This document shows positions 23,065-34,485 of a stretch of 64,000 nucleotides of DNA, piece by piece; the first letter of the stretch is position 1; each line of letters opens with the position of its first letter. The notes beneath the pieces were generated by a model, which saw nothing but the letters and a program-made list of their open reading frames with translations, had not been told where the DNA came from and made no database searches. Source of the DNA: Helicostylum pulchrum. Taxonomy: Eukaryota > Mucoromycota > Mucoromycetes > Mucorales > Mucoraceae. The stretch spans positions 62,001-126,000 of the forward strand of contig JAIXMO010000063.1 of NCBI GenBank assembly GCA_025677825.1. The letters run 5' to 3'. Both the position numbers and the translations under genes were made by a program.

Positions 23065-23837
23065 ATAAAAAGGCCAATAACGAAAGAAAAAAAGCCTTGG
23101 CATACGGTAGTATGAACACCACCATTCCGTAGGAAAGCAAACGTCATTAAAAAAAAAGCAGGATACTAAATAAACGAGGTAAGAGTTTCTTTTGAAAGGA
23201 GTATACATATTATATATAAAAAGATGCTTACCTGTATAAAAATTCATTATTTATGAGAAAAAAAAAAGATAAAATGATAAATATGAGAGACTGCACTTGG
23301 CCCATGTTGGTAAGGGTCTACTTATAAAATAATTATTTTTTACTTGGATTGATAAAATAGCTCAAGCGATCTAATTATTCAATTATTTTTATATTTTTAT
23401 ACAAGAACTTGTCTACAACTTATCGTTACAACTTATTTTAACAAGCCAAAATGTTTCATGACTCACGCTTTTTTTTTGCCTGAACGTGTGTTCAGAATTC
23501 CTCATTTTTTATTGTATGTTATCAGCATATCCGGACTGGCTTCGCCAGGCCTTCTCTACTCGCCCTGTTGGCTTATAGACTCACAATACTTTACGAAATC
23601 TCTGTTTTTCTTATACTATCCTCTCGAAGAGGGGATAGAACAGCCAACCTCGGTCGTCAATTGAACGCTAAACCTCTTGAAAAAAAAACCTATACACTAA
23701 ACTTTCAACGATCGTATATAATGATACTTTAATCCAGGTAATTTATATATAAGGGATAAGGGATTAATAACGGTGTTAAAAAAGTTATTACTTCTGCGCG
23801 TGGTTGTATAACCTAAAAGTCAATCATCATCATTATT
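23065..23837. other. Intergenic stretch with two GC-rich hairpins
   Basis: The stretch 23484-23690 is richer in G and C than its surroundings. It holds two stem-loops: CTGGC-TTC-GCCAG at 23536-23548, and CTATCC...GGATAG at about 23619-23641 with extra internal pairing. A 68-codon frame covers them but has no recognisable protein character. It could be a structured RNA, part of a repeat, or chance; nothing else decides. Confidence 0.35.
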
Positions 23838-25124
23838 TTAACCATCATCGCTTGTATTCTCTTCATCTTCGTCACTTTTTTTATCACTCTCTTCATCGTC
23901 GTCCATCTCGACGTCCTCTTCCTCTTTTGTTTCAGTTAAAATACATTCGTTTTCGTTGTTAGGCCAAATGACTGGTGTTGTAGCAGTAAAATTATCTCCT
24001 CTTTCTTCGTTATCACTAGTGCTTTTTTGTGCCTTTTCCGAAACAGACTTTATTCTTTTTTCTTCTTTTTTCTCGTATATTTCCAATAAGTACCTCTAAA
24101 AGAAACAGATAATAAATTAGGTTTGCGAAAACTTTAGTTATGTTTTAGTTTACCTTGACGTTTTTGATACAATAGATTAACTTTTGGATTCCTTACTCCT
24201 TCAAAGAGGCTTCCGTAATTGGAAAAGAGCATCTGTCAACTTCTTTAATGCTATAAAATCCATCATCAAAATCTAGACAGTAAAAAATAAATTCAAATCC
24301 CATTATCATTAAAAACGGATAAGCTAAACAGATATTTGATTTGAGCAGTGCATTCAAGTGAAATTTCGAAATCAAAGCGAGCTTAAGTTTATCATGGTAT
24401 AGTTTGGTAGTCTTGGATATATTTTCAAATTCATCTAATGAAGCATCCTTATTATTTACTGTAGTTGCTAAAATTCGAAGATCAACTTTTGATGATGCAT
24501 TTGACGTTTTGAAAAGCTTCGGTTCAATGTCTTCCCGTTTTAAACATATTCTAGATGCACTAAAGAGTTCCTCCAAGATGTGTGACCAGAATTTTATCTT
24601 AAAGTCTTCTGCCGAATACTTGGATATGTTTGTAGCGTAAAGAAGATGACTTTTATGAACGTGTATATTAAGACTGCAAATAAATACGAGATACATTATA
24701 AGGAAAGTGATACCTCGTAAATACTTACATAATCCTACAGACTTCCTGTTGAATACGTTGTGATTTATTGCTTGTTTTAATAGTCGCAATAGTTTCCAAT
24801 TTTTTCGATAAACTTGTATTATTCTATGAAAGTTGATTAGCTCTTTACGCTTCATAGATTGAATTAAACTTACATCATTCAAATTATTGGAAATAGCAGT
24901 ATCGATAGTATTTTTCTTAGTAATATATGATATGGCGGTTTTTGCTACGTCGCTGAGACAAGATGGCAAAAGCTTCATTTGACTGTTGGGGGTGTCGTCA
25001 GTTGTGTCCAAGATCAAGTTTTTAGAAAGACTAAATGCTTTATGTTAAAATTTTATCATATCAACAAAAAAAGATACCAAACGCGTTACAGGTAAAAATA
25101 CTGGCTCTTAAAGAAATCGTTCAT
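23838..25124 (-). pseudogene. Mosaic-family copy A, in-frame stop, 5' truncated
   Basis: Exons 25124-25102, 25030-24874, 24823-24729, 24673-24154 and 24095-23838 join in phase. They would give a protein starting MNDFFKSHLSKNLILD, with a Ser/Lys-rich first part and a C-terminal globular part (FWSHILEELFSASRICL, LYHDKLKLALISKFHLN, PFLMIMGFEFIFYCLDF). An in-frame TAA at 24193-24195 cuts the conserved exon 13 codons before its donor. The last exon beyond it is an acidic tail (EEEDVEMDDDEESD) that would be lost. Compared with copy B the upstream exons are absent; copy B ends 167 bp away. Either the protein ends early or this is a dead copy; I favour the latter. I recall this WGDT-type C-terminal fold only as a lineage-expanded Mucorales family of unknown function. 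Confidence 0.6.
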
Positions 25125-25290
25125 AGTTTCAATAGTCTACCAAAATAGTTATTAAATTAATCTTTTTTTTTTTTTGAAAGCAACATTATTTTTCAGAAGA
25201 CTTGTTTAATAAAAAAGATAGAATAAATGGATGATAAAATAGGCTCTCTATTCTTGTAATCTATTTACTCATCATACTATTTGTTTTTAG

Positions 25291-27661
25291 CTATACTTGA
25301 TTCACGCGAGATTCCTTTTTATGTAGAAGATTTTTCTTTACTTCTTCTTTCCTATCTTTAAGATATACAAGATAACTCTAAAATAAACTATTAATAAATT
25401 AAGTCTGTAAACATTTTAGCTATGCTTTAGCTTACCTTCACGTTGTTGATACAGTCAAATAAATCCAGTATTCCTTTTTGACTGATGTAATTCTTTGAAA
25501 TAGGAAAACAACACTTGTCAATTTCTTTGATTACGTACATACCATTTTCAAAGTCAAGGCAGTAAAAAAAGAATCCAAATCCCATTATCATAATGAAAGG
25601 GAAAGCTAAACGGATATTCGATTTAAGCAAATGATTCAAATGAAATTTTGACATTAGTGCGAGCTTTAGTTTATCGTTGTACATCTTGGTGCTATCAGCT
25701 ATCTTCGCAAACTCAGCCAAAGAATCATCCTTATTATCTGCAGTAATCGTTGTAAAAATCCTCAAATCGACCTTTGGTGAAATGTTCGAGTCTTTAAACA
25801 CGTCAGGAACTGTATCACCCCAACGTGAAATGATACTAGGAGAATAAAAGACTTCTTCCTCCTCTGAATAATCGACAATGCTTTTTGAGCGGAAGGATCA
25901 TTAAATAATTTTGATATTCTGATTTTTCCTTCATTGGGAACTTCAGTAATATTCTATTTTCCTGTGAACTGTATTATTACGAGATGTTTGAGGGATGCTT
26001 ACCGACTATAGAAGATGACTTTTATAGATGTGAATATCCAAACTATGCAAACACATGTGAGATACATGAAAAAAAAAAGCAATAGTTATCTTATAAATAC
26101 TTACATAAAACGACATACTTCCTGTTGCATACGCTGTGATTTGTTGTTCACCTTCATATTCTTAGCTTTTTTCAGTTTCGTAAATACGCTAGTATCATTC
26201 TACGAAAGTTGATGATTAGCTTAATACGTTTCATAGATCGGTTTAAACTTACATCATTTAGGATACTAGAAATTTTATCATCAGCGGCGTTCTTCTTGAT
26301 ATAAGGGATGGTATATGCTACGTTTTTGAGAGAAGGCGGTAACAGTTTTATTTGACTTTTAGGACTGGCGTTCGTTGTGTCAAATATTGCGTTCTTCAAA
26401 AGGTTAAATTGTTTATGTTAAAATTATATCATATCAATAAAAAAAAATATAGAGTGCTTTACTAGTGGAAAAACCTGCCTTTGGCAGAATCTGACTTCTT
26501 AAAGGTCTTGAAAAAATTTGACATATTGTTCATTGTCTATAAAATAGCTGTCAGATATAAAAAAAAAGACTTTTAAAACTAGCGATCACTTTCAGAAGAC
26601 ATACCTTCTGTTTTTTAGAAGTATTTACTTTTGCGAGACTTTTTCGTTTCAATTCCTACGACAATTTCAAGTTATTAAGCTAGATATTTTTCAGTAAGAG
26701 AGTTTGTAACTTACTCCGCTGATTTTTATTCTTGCGTCGAGGACGAGGTTAGTTTCGACTTTCGCAAGTCTTTCACGAACATCATCACATATCAGTAACT
26801 CGGCAATCTTATCAGTAATGTTGATAGTTTCCAAGGCGCTTGTTTTATTTCTTGATGAACCGCAAACAGGGCAAGCAGCTAGGGCAGTATCTTTTCGAGC
26901 ATCATACAAGTAACTTCCATTAGCACCACAAATATTGTGTCCTGTAGCAAGGTTTACAGGAACTTTGGTCTTTACAAGCGTATCGCAAGCTTCTCTGGCA
27001 AGAAGTTTACTGTTTTTTTCTAAAGGAAAATACTTGAGGGTTAGTACTTTTTTTTTAGTTTGGCTTTACTAATGGTTTACCTATACGAGTGTCTGCTTAA
27101 ACCTTCAACTTTTTCATTTTTGAGGATTGATATCCCGATTCTACATAAGGAAATAAGTCTAATATTATCAGGCAAGGCAGGAGGAATAGCGACACTAACG
27201 TCTTCATACCCATATGTCTCTGCATAACGTTGGTATTCCATGATTCTTTGAGACCATTCCTTTCTATAGGTCACTACGTCCTCTCTTTCGTGACCGTCGA
27301 AATAAATTACCTTACCTTTTAAATATGAGAGAGGTTATTAACTAAGTATTATCTGTTTTTTTTTTTTTTTTTTTTCATTCTGGCGTAAAGGACTTACCCA
27401 CACGTTTAAAGTGGAAACCCCATTGTATAAGCTTATTTCTAATGCATTCGATAGACAAAGGATTGGTAATGGCTCGCTATCATCAACTTCAACATTCAAC
27501 GTATGGTTTTCAATAGCTGCAGGAAGGATCACAGTTCGAAGTTCGTTCTGTAAAGTAGGAATGTTTCTTTGGAACTTTGGTACTGATCGAAACCATTCAA
27601 GTGCTTCTTCCTTGATATCTTTGTACGGCGAGGTGCTTGGACCGTTCATAACCAATTCCAT
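25291..27661 (-). pseudogene. Mosaic-family copy B: zinc-knuckle module joined to WGDT-type module
   Basis: A long minus-strand multi-exon unit. It begins MELVMNGPSTSPYKD (27661), then splices VSTLNVW to VIYFDGHEREDVVTYRKEW. After a phase-broken junction near 27024-27085 it continues LLAREACDTLV, HNICGANGSYLYDA and CPVCGSS, ending VLDARIKISG. Small exons follow: a basic ELKRKSLAKVNTSKKQK (26672-26622 region), MSNFFKTFKK, and TTNASPKSQIKLLPPS. Then comes the part shared with copy A, with SIISRWGDTVPD, KMYNDKLKLALMSKFHLN and a last exon ending at 25291. Faults: an in-frame TAG after KSHLL (about 26019) and a missing segment relative to copy A. DGHERxDVV and the C-x2-C stretch remind me of fungal transposase proteins, so transposon capture is possible. 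Probably inactive. Confidence 0.5.
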
Positions 27662-27950
27662 CTGATTGTTTTATGCTTAAAAGAGTTTGCCGTCGTGTTT
27701 TATCAAAAAGAAAAAAAAAGATAAAAGAGGGGAAAATCGGGGTTGAAATCCACTCCAAGTAAACTACAATGCTAAAATATTCAAACTTCAGCTCACCTTT
27801 TTGAAAGAAGTAAAAGTGATATGCAAAAAAAACTTAGGCAATTCTTTTAATAATGCTCTTTAAACAGTTCCATTTGATTATTTTATGTTAAAAAAGGTTT
27901 GCTGTCGTGTTTTATCAAAAAGAAAAAAAAGGCCAAAATCTGGGTTGAAA
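27655..27950. repeat. Direct repeat of the mosaic-gene start region
   Basis: The sequence at 27655-27748 and that at 27868-27950 share the same order of blocks: TTCCAT(C/T)TGATT, TTTATG, GTCGTGTTTTATCAAAAAG with an A run, and GGTTGAAA. Copies are offset by about 213 bp. On the minus strand the repeat covers the ATGGAACT start and 5' leader of copy B, so the second unit is a stray promoter/start copy without an intact gene behind it. Confidence 0.65.
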
Positions 27951-28139
27951 AGGTAAGCCTGCTTAGCTAAGAATAAGTTATTAGAATTTATACATAAGCA
28001 AATATCTTTTATATAATACGTGTGCATCTTTCAAAAGAATCTTTCCTATGATACAAATACTGCGAATAAAAAGGAAAACATCACACTTTTTTTGTAAATT
28101 GACCGTGTATTGAGACTTTGTGATTTATACTTTTTACTT

Positions 28140-28260
28140 TTATTTTTCGATATTATCAAGACCTAATGAAAGCCATTCTGGAAGTTCAGAGCTCGTACTA
28201 TCTCGTATTATATATTTCATAATCGCATGCCTCATTCTAACGTAGAGGTGGTAACTAAAG
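28140..28260 (-). pseudogene. Short coding-like fragment
   Basis: On the minus strand this stretch reads without interruption for about 40 codons. It has normal amino-acid composition (FSYHLYVRMRHAIMKY, then SSELPEWLSLGLDN) and ends in TAA at 28140-28142. An in-frame stop lies just upstream, so it can only be a last exon or a leftover. No family is recognised. The stretch 27951-28139 and 28261-28669 around it is AT-rich with nothing else visible. Confidence 0.3.
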
Positions 28261-28669
28261 TTTACGTCATCACAATTTTAAGTATCGTATTTAACATTCT
28301 CTTAAATATATTCGTGTACTTTATTTAATACCCTCTTGAATATTTTTTCGCATAAACTCATATACTTTATTTGAGTAATAACAATGTAATAAAAAAATGG
28401 GCGTCAGCAACATGATTCTATAATTATATTGTCAATTTAATTTGTAATGAATTCGAGGGTCATTATGTATTAAGGTCTCAGTTATTTTTTAAAATAATTT
28501 TTCTATCTAGAAGTATATGAAACCATATATGTAAAACTAAAACATTGCATAAACGGAGTAGATAAAAAAACTATGATATAATTCATTTTTATTTTAAAGC
28601 AGTTTATACCTCATACTATGTATACAAAAAAAGAAAAAAAAAAAGAAAAGAAGAAAAGGCATTATTATT

Positions 28670-29792
28670 TTATAAATCAGTCGGGTGTTTATATTGTTGT
28701 TGTTGTTGTTGCTGTTGTTGATGTTGCTGTTGTAGCTGTTGTTGTTGTAAATGATGACTATTGTTTGTTACAGGGGAAGGCGGAATTGCATTGTTATACT
28801 GTAAAGTACTGGAGGAAACACTTTGAATCATATTCATGGTAACACCATTATCTTGAGCGACTTTACAATCTCTATGAGCCAACAACAACGTTTTTAAATT
28901 AAGTACTTCCTCTCTCAGTAACGTAGCCTGCGCTTGTAACTGTTCGTTATCAGTCGATAGATATTCCACACGATGCTGTAAATTAGCAAGCCATTGCTTC
29001 TTCCTTTGTCTACATTTTAATGCAGCTTGTCTATTTCTCTCTAGAAAATGCTTCCTTTTACTTTCCTCATCATTTAGATCCTCTTCCTCCCCTTTGCTAT
29101 TACTGTTACTGTTATTACTGCTACCGGAATTCATCCGCTGTTTTTTACCAGTGTACCTAGGAATAGCGCCTTCTGTGTATCGGCGTAAGTATGTTGCGGC
29201 GTTACTTACAGGAACCATATTATCATTAAGTGTGTTGGGTAAATTATTATTAAAATGAAACTGATCTCCGCTTCCACCTGGAGTGTGAACGGTCTGTAAA
29301 CTACCTCGATGTTGACTAAAATTAAATCTAGGTTCTATTTTTTGAAAAACGAAGTGAATATATAAAAAAAAAAAAACCAAAGGTATTTTTTTTTAGTTAT
29401 ACGAACATACCTTGTTGAAAATTAGGTATTGAATGTTTATACATATTTTCGAAATGCTGACTATTAACAAGTGGAGGAACATCACTATGGATGAACATGT
29501 CGGGGGTTACTATCATATCGTTTGAATATTCCGCCCACTTATGACTATCTGTATTGTGTTGCTGTTTAGGTGAGATTGCATAGGGATAGGATCCATTATA
29601 TAACCCTTCTTGAGAACTATCGAATACTGAGTTATTGTTCGCTTTTGTTGGGTTGTCTATTAATTGTTGAGGTGATGCTGCATTAAAATTTTGTTTGTTA
29701 TTACTGTTTGGTTTATCTAAAAACGCCTTTTTTTTTAATACCAGTTATAATCGTGAAAGTTATTTTATCTATTATCTTTTTTAATTACCCAT
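28670..29792 (-). CDS. ATF/CREB-type bZIP transcription factor
   Basis: Three coding exons (29792-29789, 29716-29411, 29334-28670) give 324 residues. The first coding exon is only 4 nt (ATG plus G), and the join yields MDKPNSN. The bZIP lies at about residues 205-265: basic region KRKHFLERNRQAALKCRQRKK, then a leucine zipper from LANLQHRVEYL onward. This basic region with ERNR-x2-A-x-KCRQRKK is of the Atf1/ATF2 stress-response kind, which binds TGACGTCA. The C-terminus is Gln-rich (about 20 Gln with His) from CAA/CAG repeats. The N-terminal half is Asn/Ser/Pro-rich and probably an activation region. Expected to act in the nucleus downstream of a Hog1/Sty1-type kinase, by analogy only. Confidence 0.9.
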
Positions 29793-32148
29793 ATCTATTT
29801 GAACAAGACTATTTTTTCTAAAAATATACGCGTATAATATTTATAAATATCAAAGTAAAATAAAATAGAAATGAGAAACAAATAGAAGAATAATAAGAAA
29901 TGAAAAATTTTAATTAGTTTAAAAATGTTGCAAAAATAACAGATATTTAAGATAAAAACCAAAAAAAAAAAAAACCAAAAAAAGTCGTGTGGGTTTAATG
30001 GGAGTGATTGGAAAGAATTTTTTTTTTCGACGCAAGGCATGTAAAGCGCCTTTCATCTGATAGCTATAAAGCAGCCACTTACTATTTTAGGCTTAGCTTT
30101 ATTTTTTATTATGATTGACAAGCTCTTGATAGTCCTTTTGTCTTTGATACTAATATGAAAAAAAAAGGTAAAATGATCAATCTCTAGTATACGATCTTAT
30201 ACTTGCTGTTTTATTGATTACATGAGTATATAAAAAAAAACCAGAAAAAATGATTAAAAATTATGCATTAATAATTTATCTCACTGAGAATAAAAAAGAA
30301 ATTCTCCAAAAAATATACATCTTTAAATCAAGATTATATTGGTTTTCTGTATGAAACAAATACAGAGTCTGATAAAATATTGTGCATTCTTTGACCGGTA
30401 AATTTATTTCAATCCAGTAGTAGGGAATCGAAGGCCTTAAAATGTAGTTTTATGTAGCAAATCAATCTAATACGCAACAGATGCAACTGTTATAAAAAGA
30501 AATAAATTTATGGCTCGTTAAGAATGTAATGTGTATTAATCCTTTGACTTTTTGATAAGATTATATAGTAGGGCTTTACGCATAAAAAAAATACCGAAAA
30601 TAAATGAATACTTCCTTTTTTCTTTTGTTGCATCCGAAAAAAAGAAAGAAAGAAGGAAGTATTTAAGCTTAATTGATATTTTGGTATAGCTTTAGAGTAT
30701 CGGAACTTTCTACTTTGATAGTTCCTTGTCTTTCTAGAAAAAAATGTTTACTTTTTCTGACAAAATGTCTTTTTTTTCTTGGCGGTAAAACTAATATATG
30801 CTTTTACCTAATATATAAATAACAGTTTAAATATCATCAAATTAAACTTAATGGCTTTTTAAATGTTAAATATTAACCGGGAATTAAGTAACTGTTTTTT
30901 TATATGTAACTTTCTACCTAAAAACGATATTGGTTATGGGGCGCATGCACATTTCTGAGGTTAGGTTTCGAACCAATTTTCCCATTGTTCCCTTTTTTTT
31001 TTAAAAAAAAAGTACAGAAGTTAAAACCGTGTGCGCAAAACGTATTGGATGTTTATATCTTGAACAACTTATAATATTATTATTTTTTGTTGATCAATTT
31101 AAGTAACTATATAAAACTGTCAACCTGTTTCTATTTGATGGTAAAACAATACTAAGGTCAGGGGGTGGAGCCAAAGTAATATTTCCTAATAACTATGCGA
31201 TTTAATTTTTGTCGGTAAAGATAACTAAACTATTTTTATAAAACGATATATCCTTTTTTTTTTTTTTTGCCTCGGATAATACACCTCTCAAAAGTATCCG
31301 GCGCAATAGAAATAAACCCTTTTTAATGTTTCTTGTCCTAGTTGATCAGATGCGCTGACACTATACGTCAAATATATACTAGTCTAACTTAAACAACTAC
31401 CGTATAGTTAAAGTACTGATGTAAAAAAATAATAATTTGGTGTATTGTTTACTTTAAAGCAATATATTTATGACCGAAATTCTCAAACAGCAATAAATCC
31501 CTACTTTTCGTTTCATAGTCTGTTGCTTCTGAAAATGGTTTAAGTCATTGATACAATGTAGTACCAGCTGGTTTATATGACTAGCTTACGTAAGTATTTA
31601 CGGCTCAACTGATTCTCCGGGGGATGTCAATAGTATGAACATGCTGACAGTCAGACATTTTATATCTTTCTATTATACTTCATTATTTTTTTTCGCGCCG
31701 AAATAAAAAGTTATCTATAGACAACTAGTGTTGAAGTTATAAGTTTCAAAAAGAGAGAGGGGGTTACATAAACGCCTCCTTAACAAGCTCATGTAGATAT
31801 GCACTTACAAATTTTGACAATGAAATTTAAATATATAGCAATGGCTAATCCTAATTTTTGTAATATGTGATGTAACAAAACTTTGCATTGATAAAGCAGA
31901 AGCCTCATTGGACCATATCGTGAATAGGATATCAATATAAAATATTATTTTTTTGGACCTATAGAATAGCGTAGATTTATTGTTCTGTTTGAACATATTA
32001 CAACAGTTCATTAGCATGATTGTAATTCTACTTTTGAATACAACTCTAATGAAATTGATTATACTTGAATAAACATATATATATGTGTACCAGAGTGATC
32101 AAAGTAATTTTTTTTCTCGATATTATAGTTACTGTTGTCTCTTTTAAT
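29793..32148. other. 2.3-kb gene-free stretch
   Basis: AT-rich DNA with no believable gene. The left end holds the bZIP promoter. An imperfect inverted repeat with arms AATACTTCCTT (from 30607) and AAGGAAGTATT (to 30662) could form a hairpin. A minus-strand GGTTCGAAACC near 30964-30974 resembles a pol III B box, but no tRNA folds around it. The frame at 31805-32017 is AT-driven and not convincing. The right end, from about 32050, is the promoter of the secreted-protein gene. Confidence 0.45.
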
Positions 32149-32701
32149 ATGAAATTCTTGCTTTGTCTTTTGATCTGCCTTATTTTCTGTGTAAACAAAT
32201 TAAATGCCTATTGTATTTATAACCATCTTGATGAAAACGCAGGAACGTTTTGGGTACGCCAACAACCTCTCAATGCCGATTGGAATTACTTCGCGTTAGT
32301 AATTTGCCCCACACTCTTTCATCTTAAAAATATTGGCTAACAACTTTTTTGTTTAGTCGGTTCTTTCGAGAAGCTTTAGCTCCTGGAGAAAAAGCTTGTT
32401 GTCCTTATGATGTTAAATCTTGCGTTAAACCACAAACTAAAGAAGATATCATTTTTTTAACTGTAAGTTATATAATGACTCTGTACTAAATACATATAAA
32501 TTTACTAAAATCGAATTGTAGTTTCGAAGAACAACCGGAATCATGGAATATCCTCCTGTTGTTGTCAATGTACCTGGTGGAGGCTGGATTTCTATGAAAG
32601 GTAACGACCAACCTTATGAGTTTACTATCCTCGTATATAATGCCGATGGTTCCCCGTTTGATTTTGAGTACAAGGTAGACCACCAAGCAGGCTATCTTTA
32701 A
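32149..32701 (+). CDS. Small secreted protein of unknown function
   Basis: Three exons (32149-32294, 32357-32462, 32522-32701) give 143 residues. Residues 1-20 (MKFLLCLLICLIFCVNKLNA) form a clear signal peptide with an ANA-like cleavage zone before YCIYN. The mature part has four Cys (C22, CC in GEKACCPYD, and SCV), which could form two disulfides. It ends in a beta-rich region with VVVNVPGGGWISMKGND. I recognise no domain; it looks like a member of a family of small exported proteins. A perfect 12-bp stem follows 10 nt after the stop. An upstream ATG at 32065 is less likely, because it would bury the signal peptide. Confidence 0.7.
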
Positions 32702-32711
32702 AAAAATAAAA

Positions 32712-32737
32712 AAACTGTGCGTAAATACGCACAGTTT
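32712..32737 (+). repeat. Perfect 12-bp inverted repeat just past a stop codon
   Basis: AAACTGTGCGTA, then AA, then TACGCACAGTTT. Starts 10 nt after the stop of the secreted-protein gene and is flanked by an A-rich run. In RNA the innermost pairs would open to form a small loop. It lies in the 3' untranslated region. Confidence 0.85.
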
Positions 32738-33165
32738 AACTTAGACATAGATAATGATAGTAGTAATAGATAGTAATAATATTAATTTATAATCCTCGTC
32801 CTCTAAAAACGACTGATACAATAAAAAAAAAACTATTTACTTTTTATTTGATTTATTACTTATTCCGTTAGTCTTGTTGACTTTTTCAAAATGTATATTG
32901 GTACCGCTTTGCGTGACACTGATATTAAGTTAGCAAGCCAATTCTCTTGGGTTATGGAGATACACAATAGAGGTTCTACTTCTACTCACATTTAACTTTG
33001 GACTGTATTTGGGAGAAGCAGCAATCTGGTACTCTAGAGCATGTGCAATGTACAGCCATCAATGAATCCCACCACGTTATTTATAAAATGAAATGCAAAA
33101 AAAAAAAAAAGTTTCGCCAGATAGTAAACGCTTAATGTATATTAAATCTATTTTTTTTAAATAAT
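32738..33165. other. Convergent intergenic stretch
   Basis: About 430 bp between two converging genes. It holds a 34-codon plus-strand frame (32891-32995, MYIGTALRDTDIKLAS...) that is too short to judge, and A/T runs near 33097-33110 and 33151-33158. No gene is called. Confidence 0.4.
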
Positions 33166-34231
33166 CTATTTTGAGAAATCACCAAAGCTATCCATATAGT
33201 AAGTGGATCTAACTCTATTGTCAGGAGAAAGCAATTGGTCTTTTGTGGTGATACCCGTCAAAACACACAAGGTGTCAATATCACCATTAATTCCAAACTC
33301 AATATCAGTATCTAGTCTATCACCAATCATACAAGTCTTTTTGGGATCGATAAGAGATCTAACAAAAATGATTTCAGCCCTTCTTTTCCTTTTTTTTTTA
33401 AAAAAAAAAAAACTTACTCAGCATAAATAGCTTCCAACATATTTTGAGCAGGCTTTCCCAAGACAGCATCCGGACGTCTACCAAGAGCAGCAATGATAGG
33501 AGCAGCAATGGCACCAGCACCAGGGTAGAAACTACCGTGTTGAGGGAAAGTGGTATCTTCGTTTGTGACAATAAAGTAACAGCCTGGGTTTCTGGTCAAG
33601 TAAGCAAATGCCTTGGAATACTTTTTATAGTTAACTTTGGTATCAAGACCAATAACAACAGCACCGACTTCCTTGTCGTCTGCAACAGCGTCGTTGTCGG
33701 TTAATCCCGCATCCTCTTCTCCGCCACAGCTACGAATACCTTCAGCAGCTAATTCATCTTTAATACCGTCCATACCAATAATGTAAACCTTCTTATCTTC
33801 GGGGAACTTTAACACATGCTTAAGATAAGCTGCAGTAGCGAATGCAGAACTGAAAACTTCTTTCTAAAAAAAGAGAGAACTTATTTAGTTCATTAAACAT
33901 GTATTTGGTTTCTCCTTCTGTAGCTTACAAGTTCAGCTTTGATACCGAAGCCTTCAAACTTTTTCAAGAAAGAGGAGCGAGACTTTGTACTGTTGTTGGT
34001 AACAAAGAATACACGTTTACCCTTTTCACGAAGAAGTGTCATGGATTCTGCTACACCGTCAAAAGTGTTTGTTCCTTCCCATAAGACACCTAAAATGAAG
34101 GGGAATCAGCATGTTATTTTTTTTTGGGGGGTTTCAATGTTTAACAATTTACCATCGCAATCGAATAAAAAGTTGTCGTATTTATCGATAAAGGCCTCGC
34201 GGTCTTCCTTGGTACTCAAGTATTGCAACAT
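33166..34231 (-). CDS. PHO13: PHO13-type HAD phosphatase (p-nitrophenylphosphatase / phosphoglycolate phosphatase)
   Basis: Four exons (34231-34153, 34089-33929, 33863-33418, 33358-33166) give 292 residues. HAD motif I is FLFDCDGVLWEG (nucleophile Asp in DCDG, split by intron 1). Motif II is [10 protein letters not shown], the Lys of motif III is in VLGKP, and motif IV is [10 protein letters not shown]. The C2-type cap between motifs II and III has [12 protein letters not shown]. The family dephosphorylates side products of glycolysis such as 2-phosphoglycolate and 4-phosphoerythronate, in the cytosol. Length and motif order are normal, so a working enzyme is expected. Confidence 0.92.
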
Positions 34232-34485
34232 GTTTTAAATAATGAAGAGAAAGAGAAAGGGAATGATTTTTTCCCGTCGTATCTTGATAAGGTTTTTTAA
34301 GCAGTCCGGTTAAACCGATCCCCGAGCATTTGCACTTCAAAAACTAAAAACCAATCTGAAAACTAGAGAAAGAAAAGCTGCGTATATTTCTCCTTTTTAT
34401 TAGGGGATTTTATTTATTGAATCTGGGGGAGGAGTTAAATTATTAAAGGAGGGAGGAGATGACAAACAAAAACAAACAAAAAAAG

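Noticed and set aside
30940..30990. tRNA gene on the minus strand around GGTTCGAAACC
   Set aside because: Only the B-box-like core fits. The T-stem mispairs and no acceptor, D or anticodon arms can be drawn around it.
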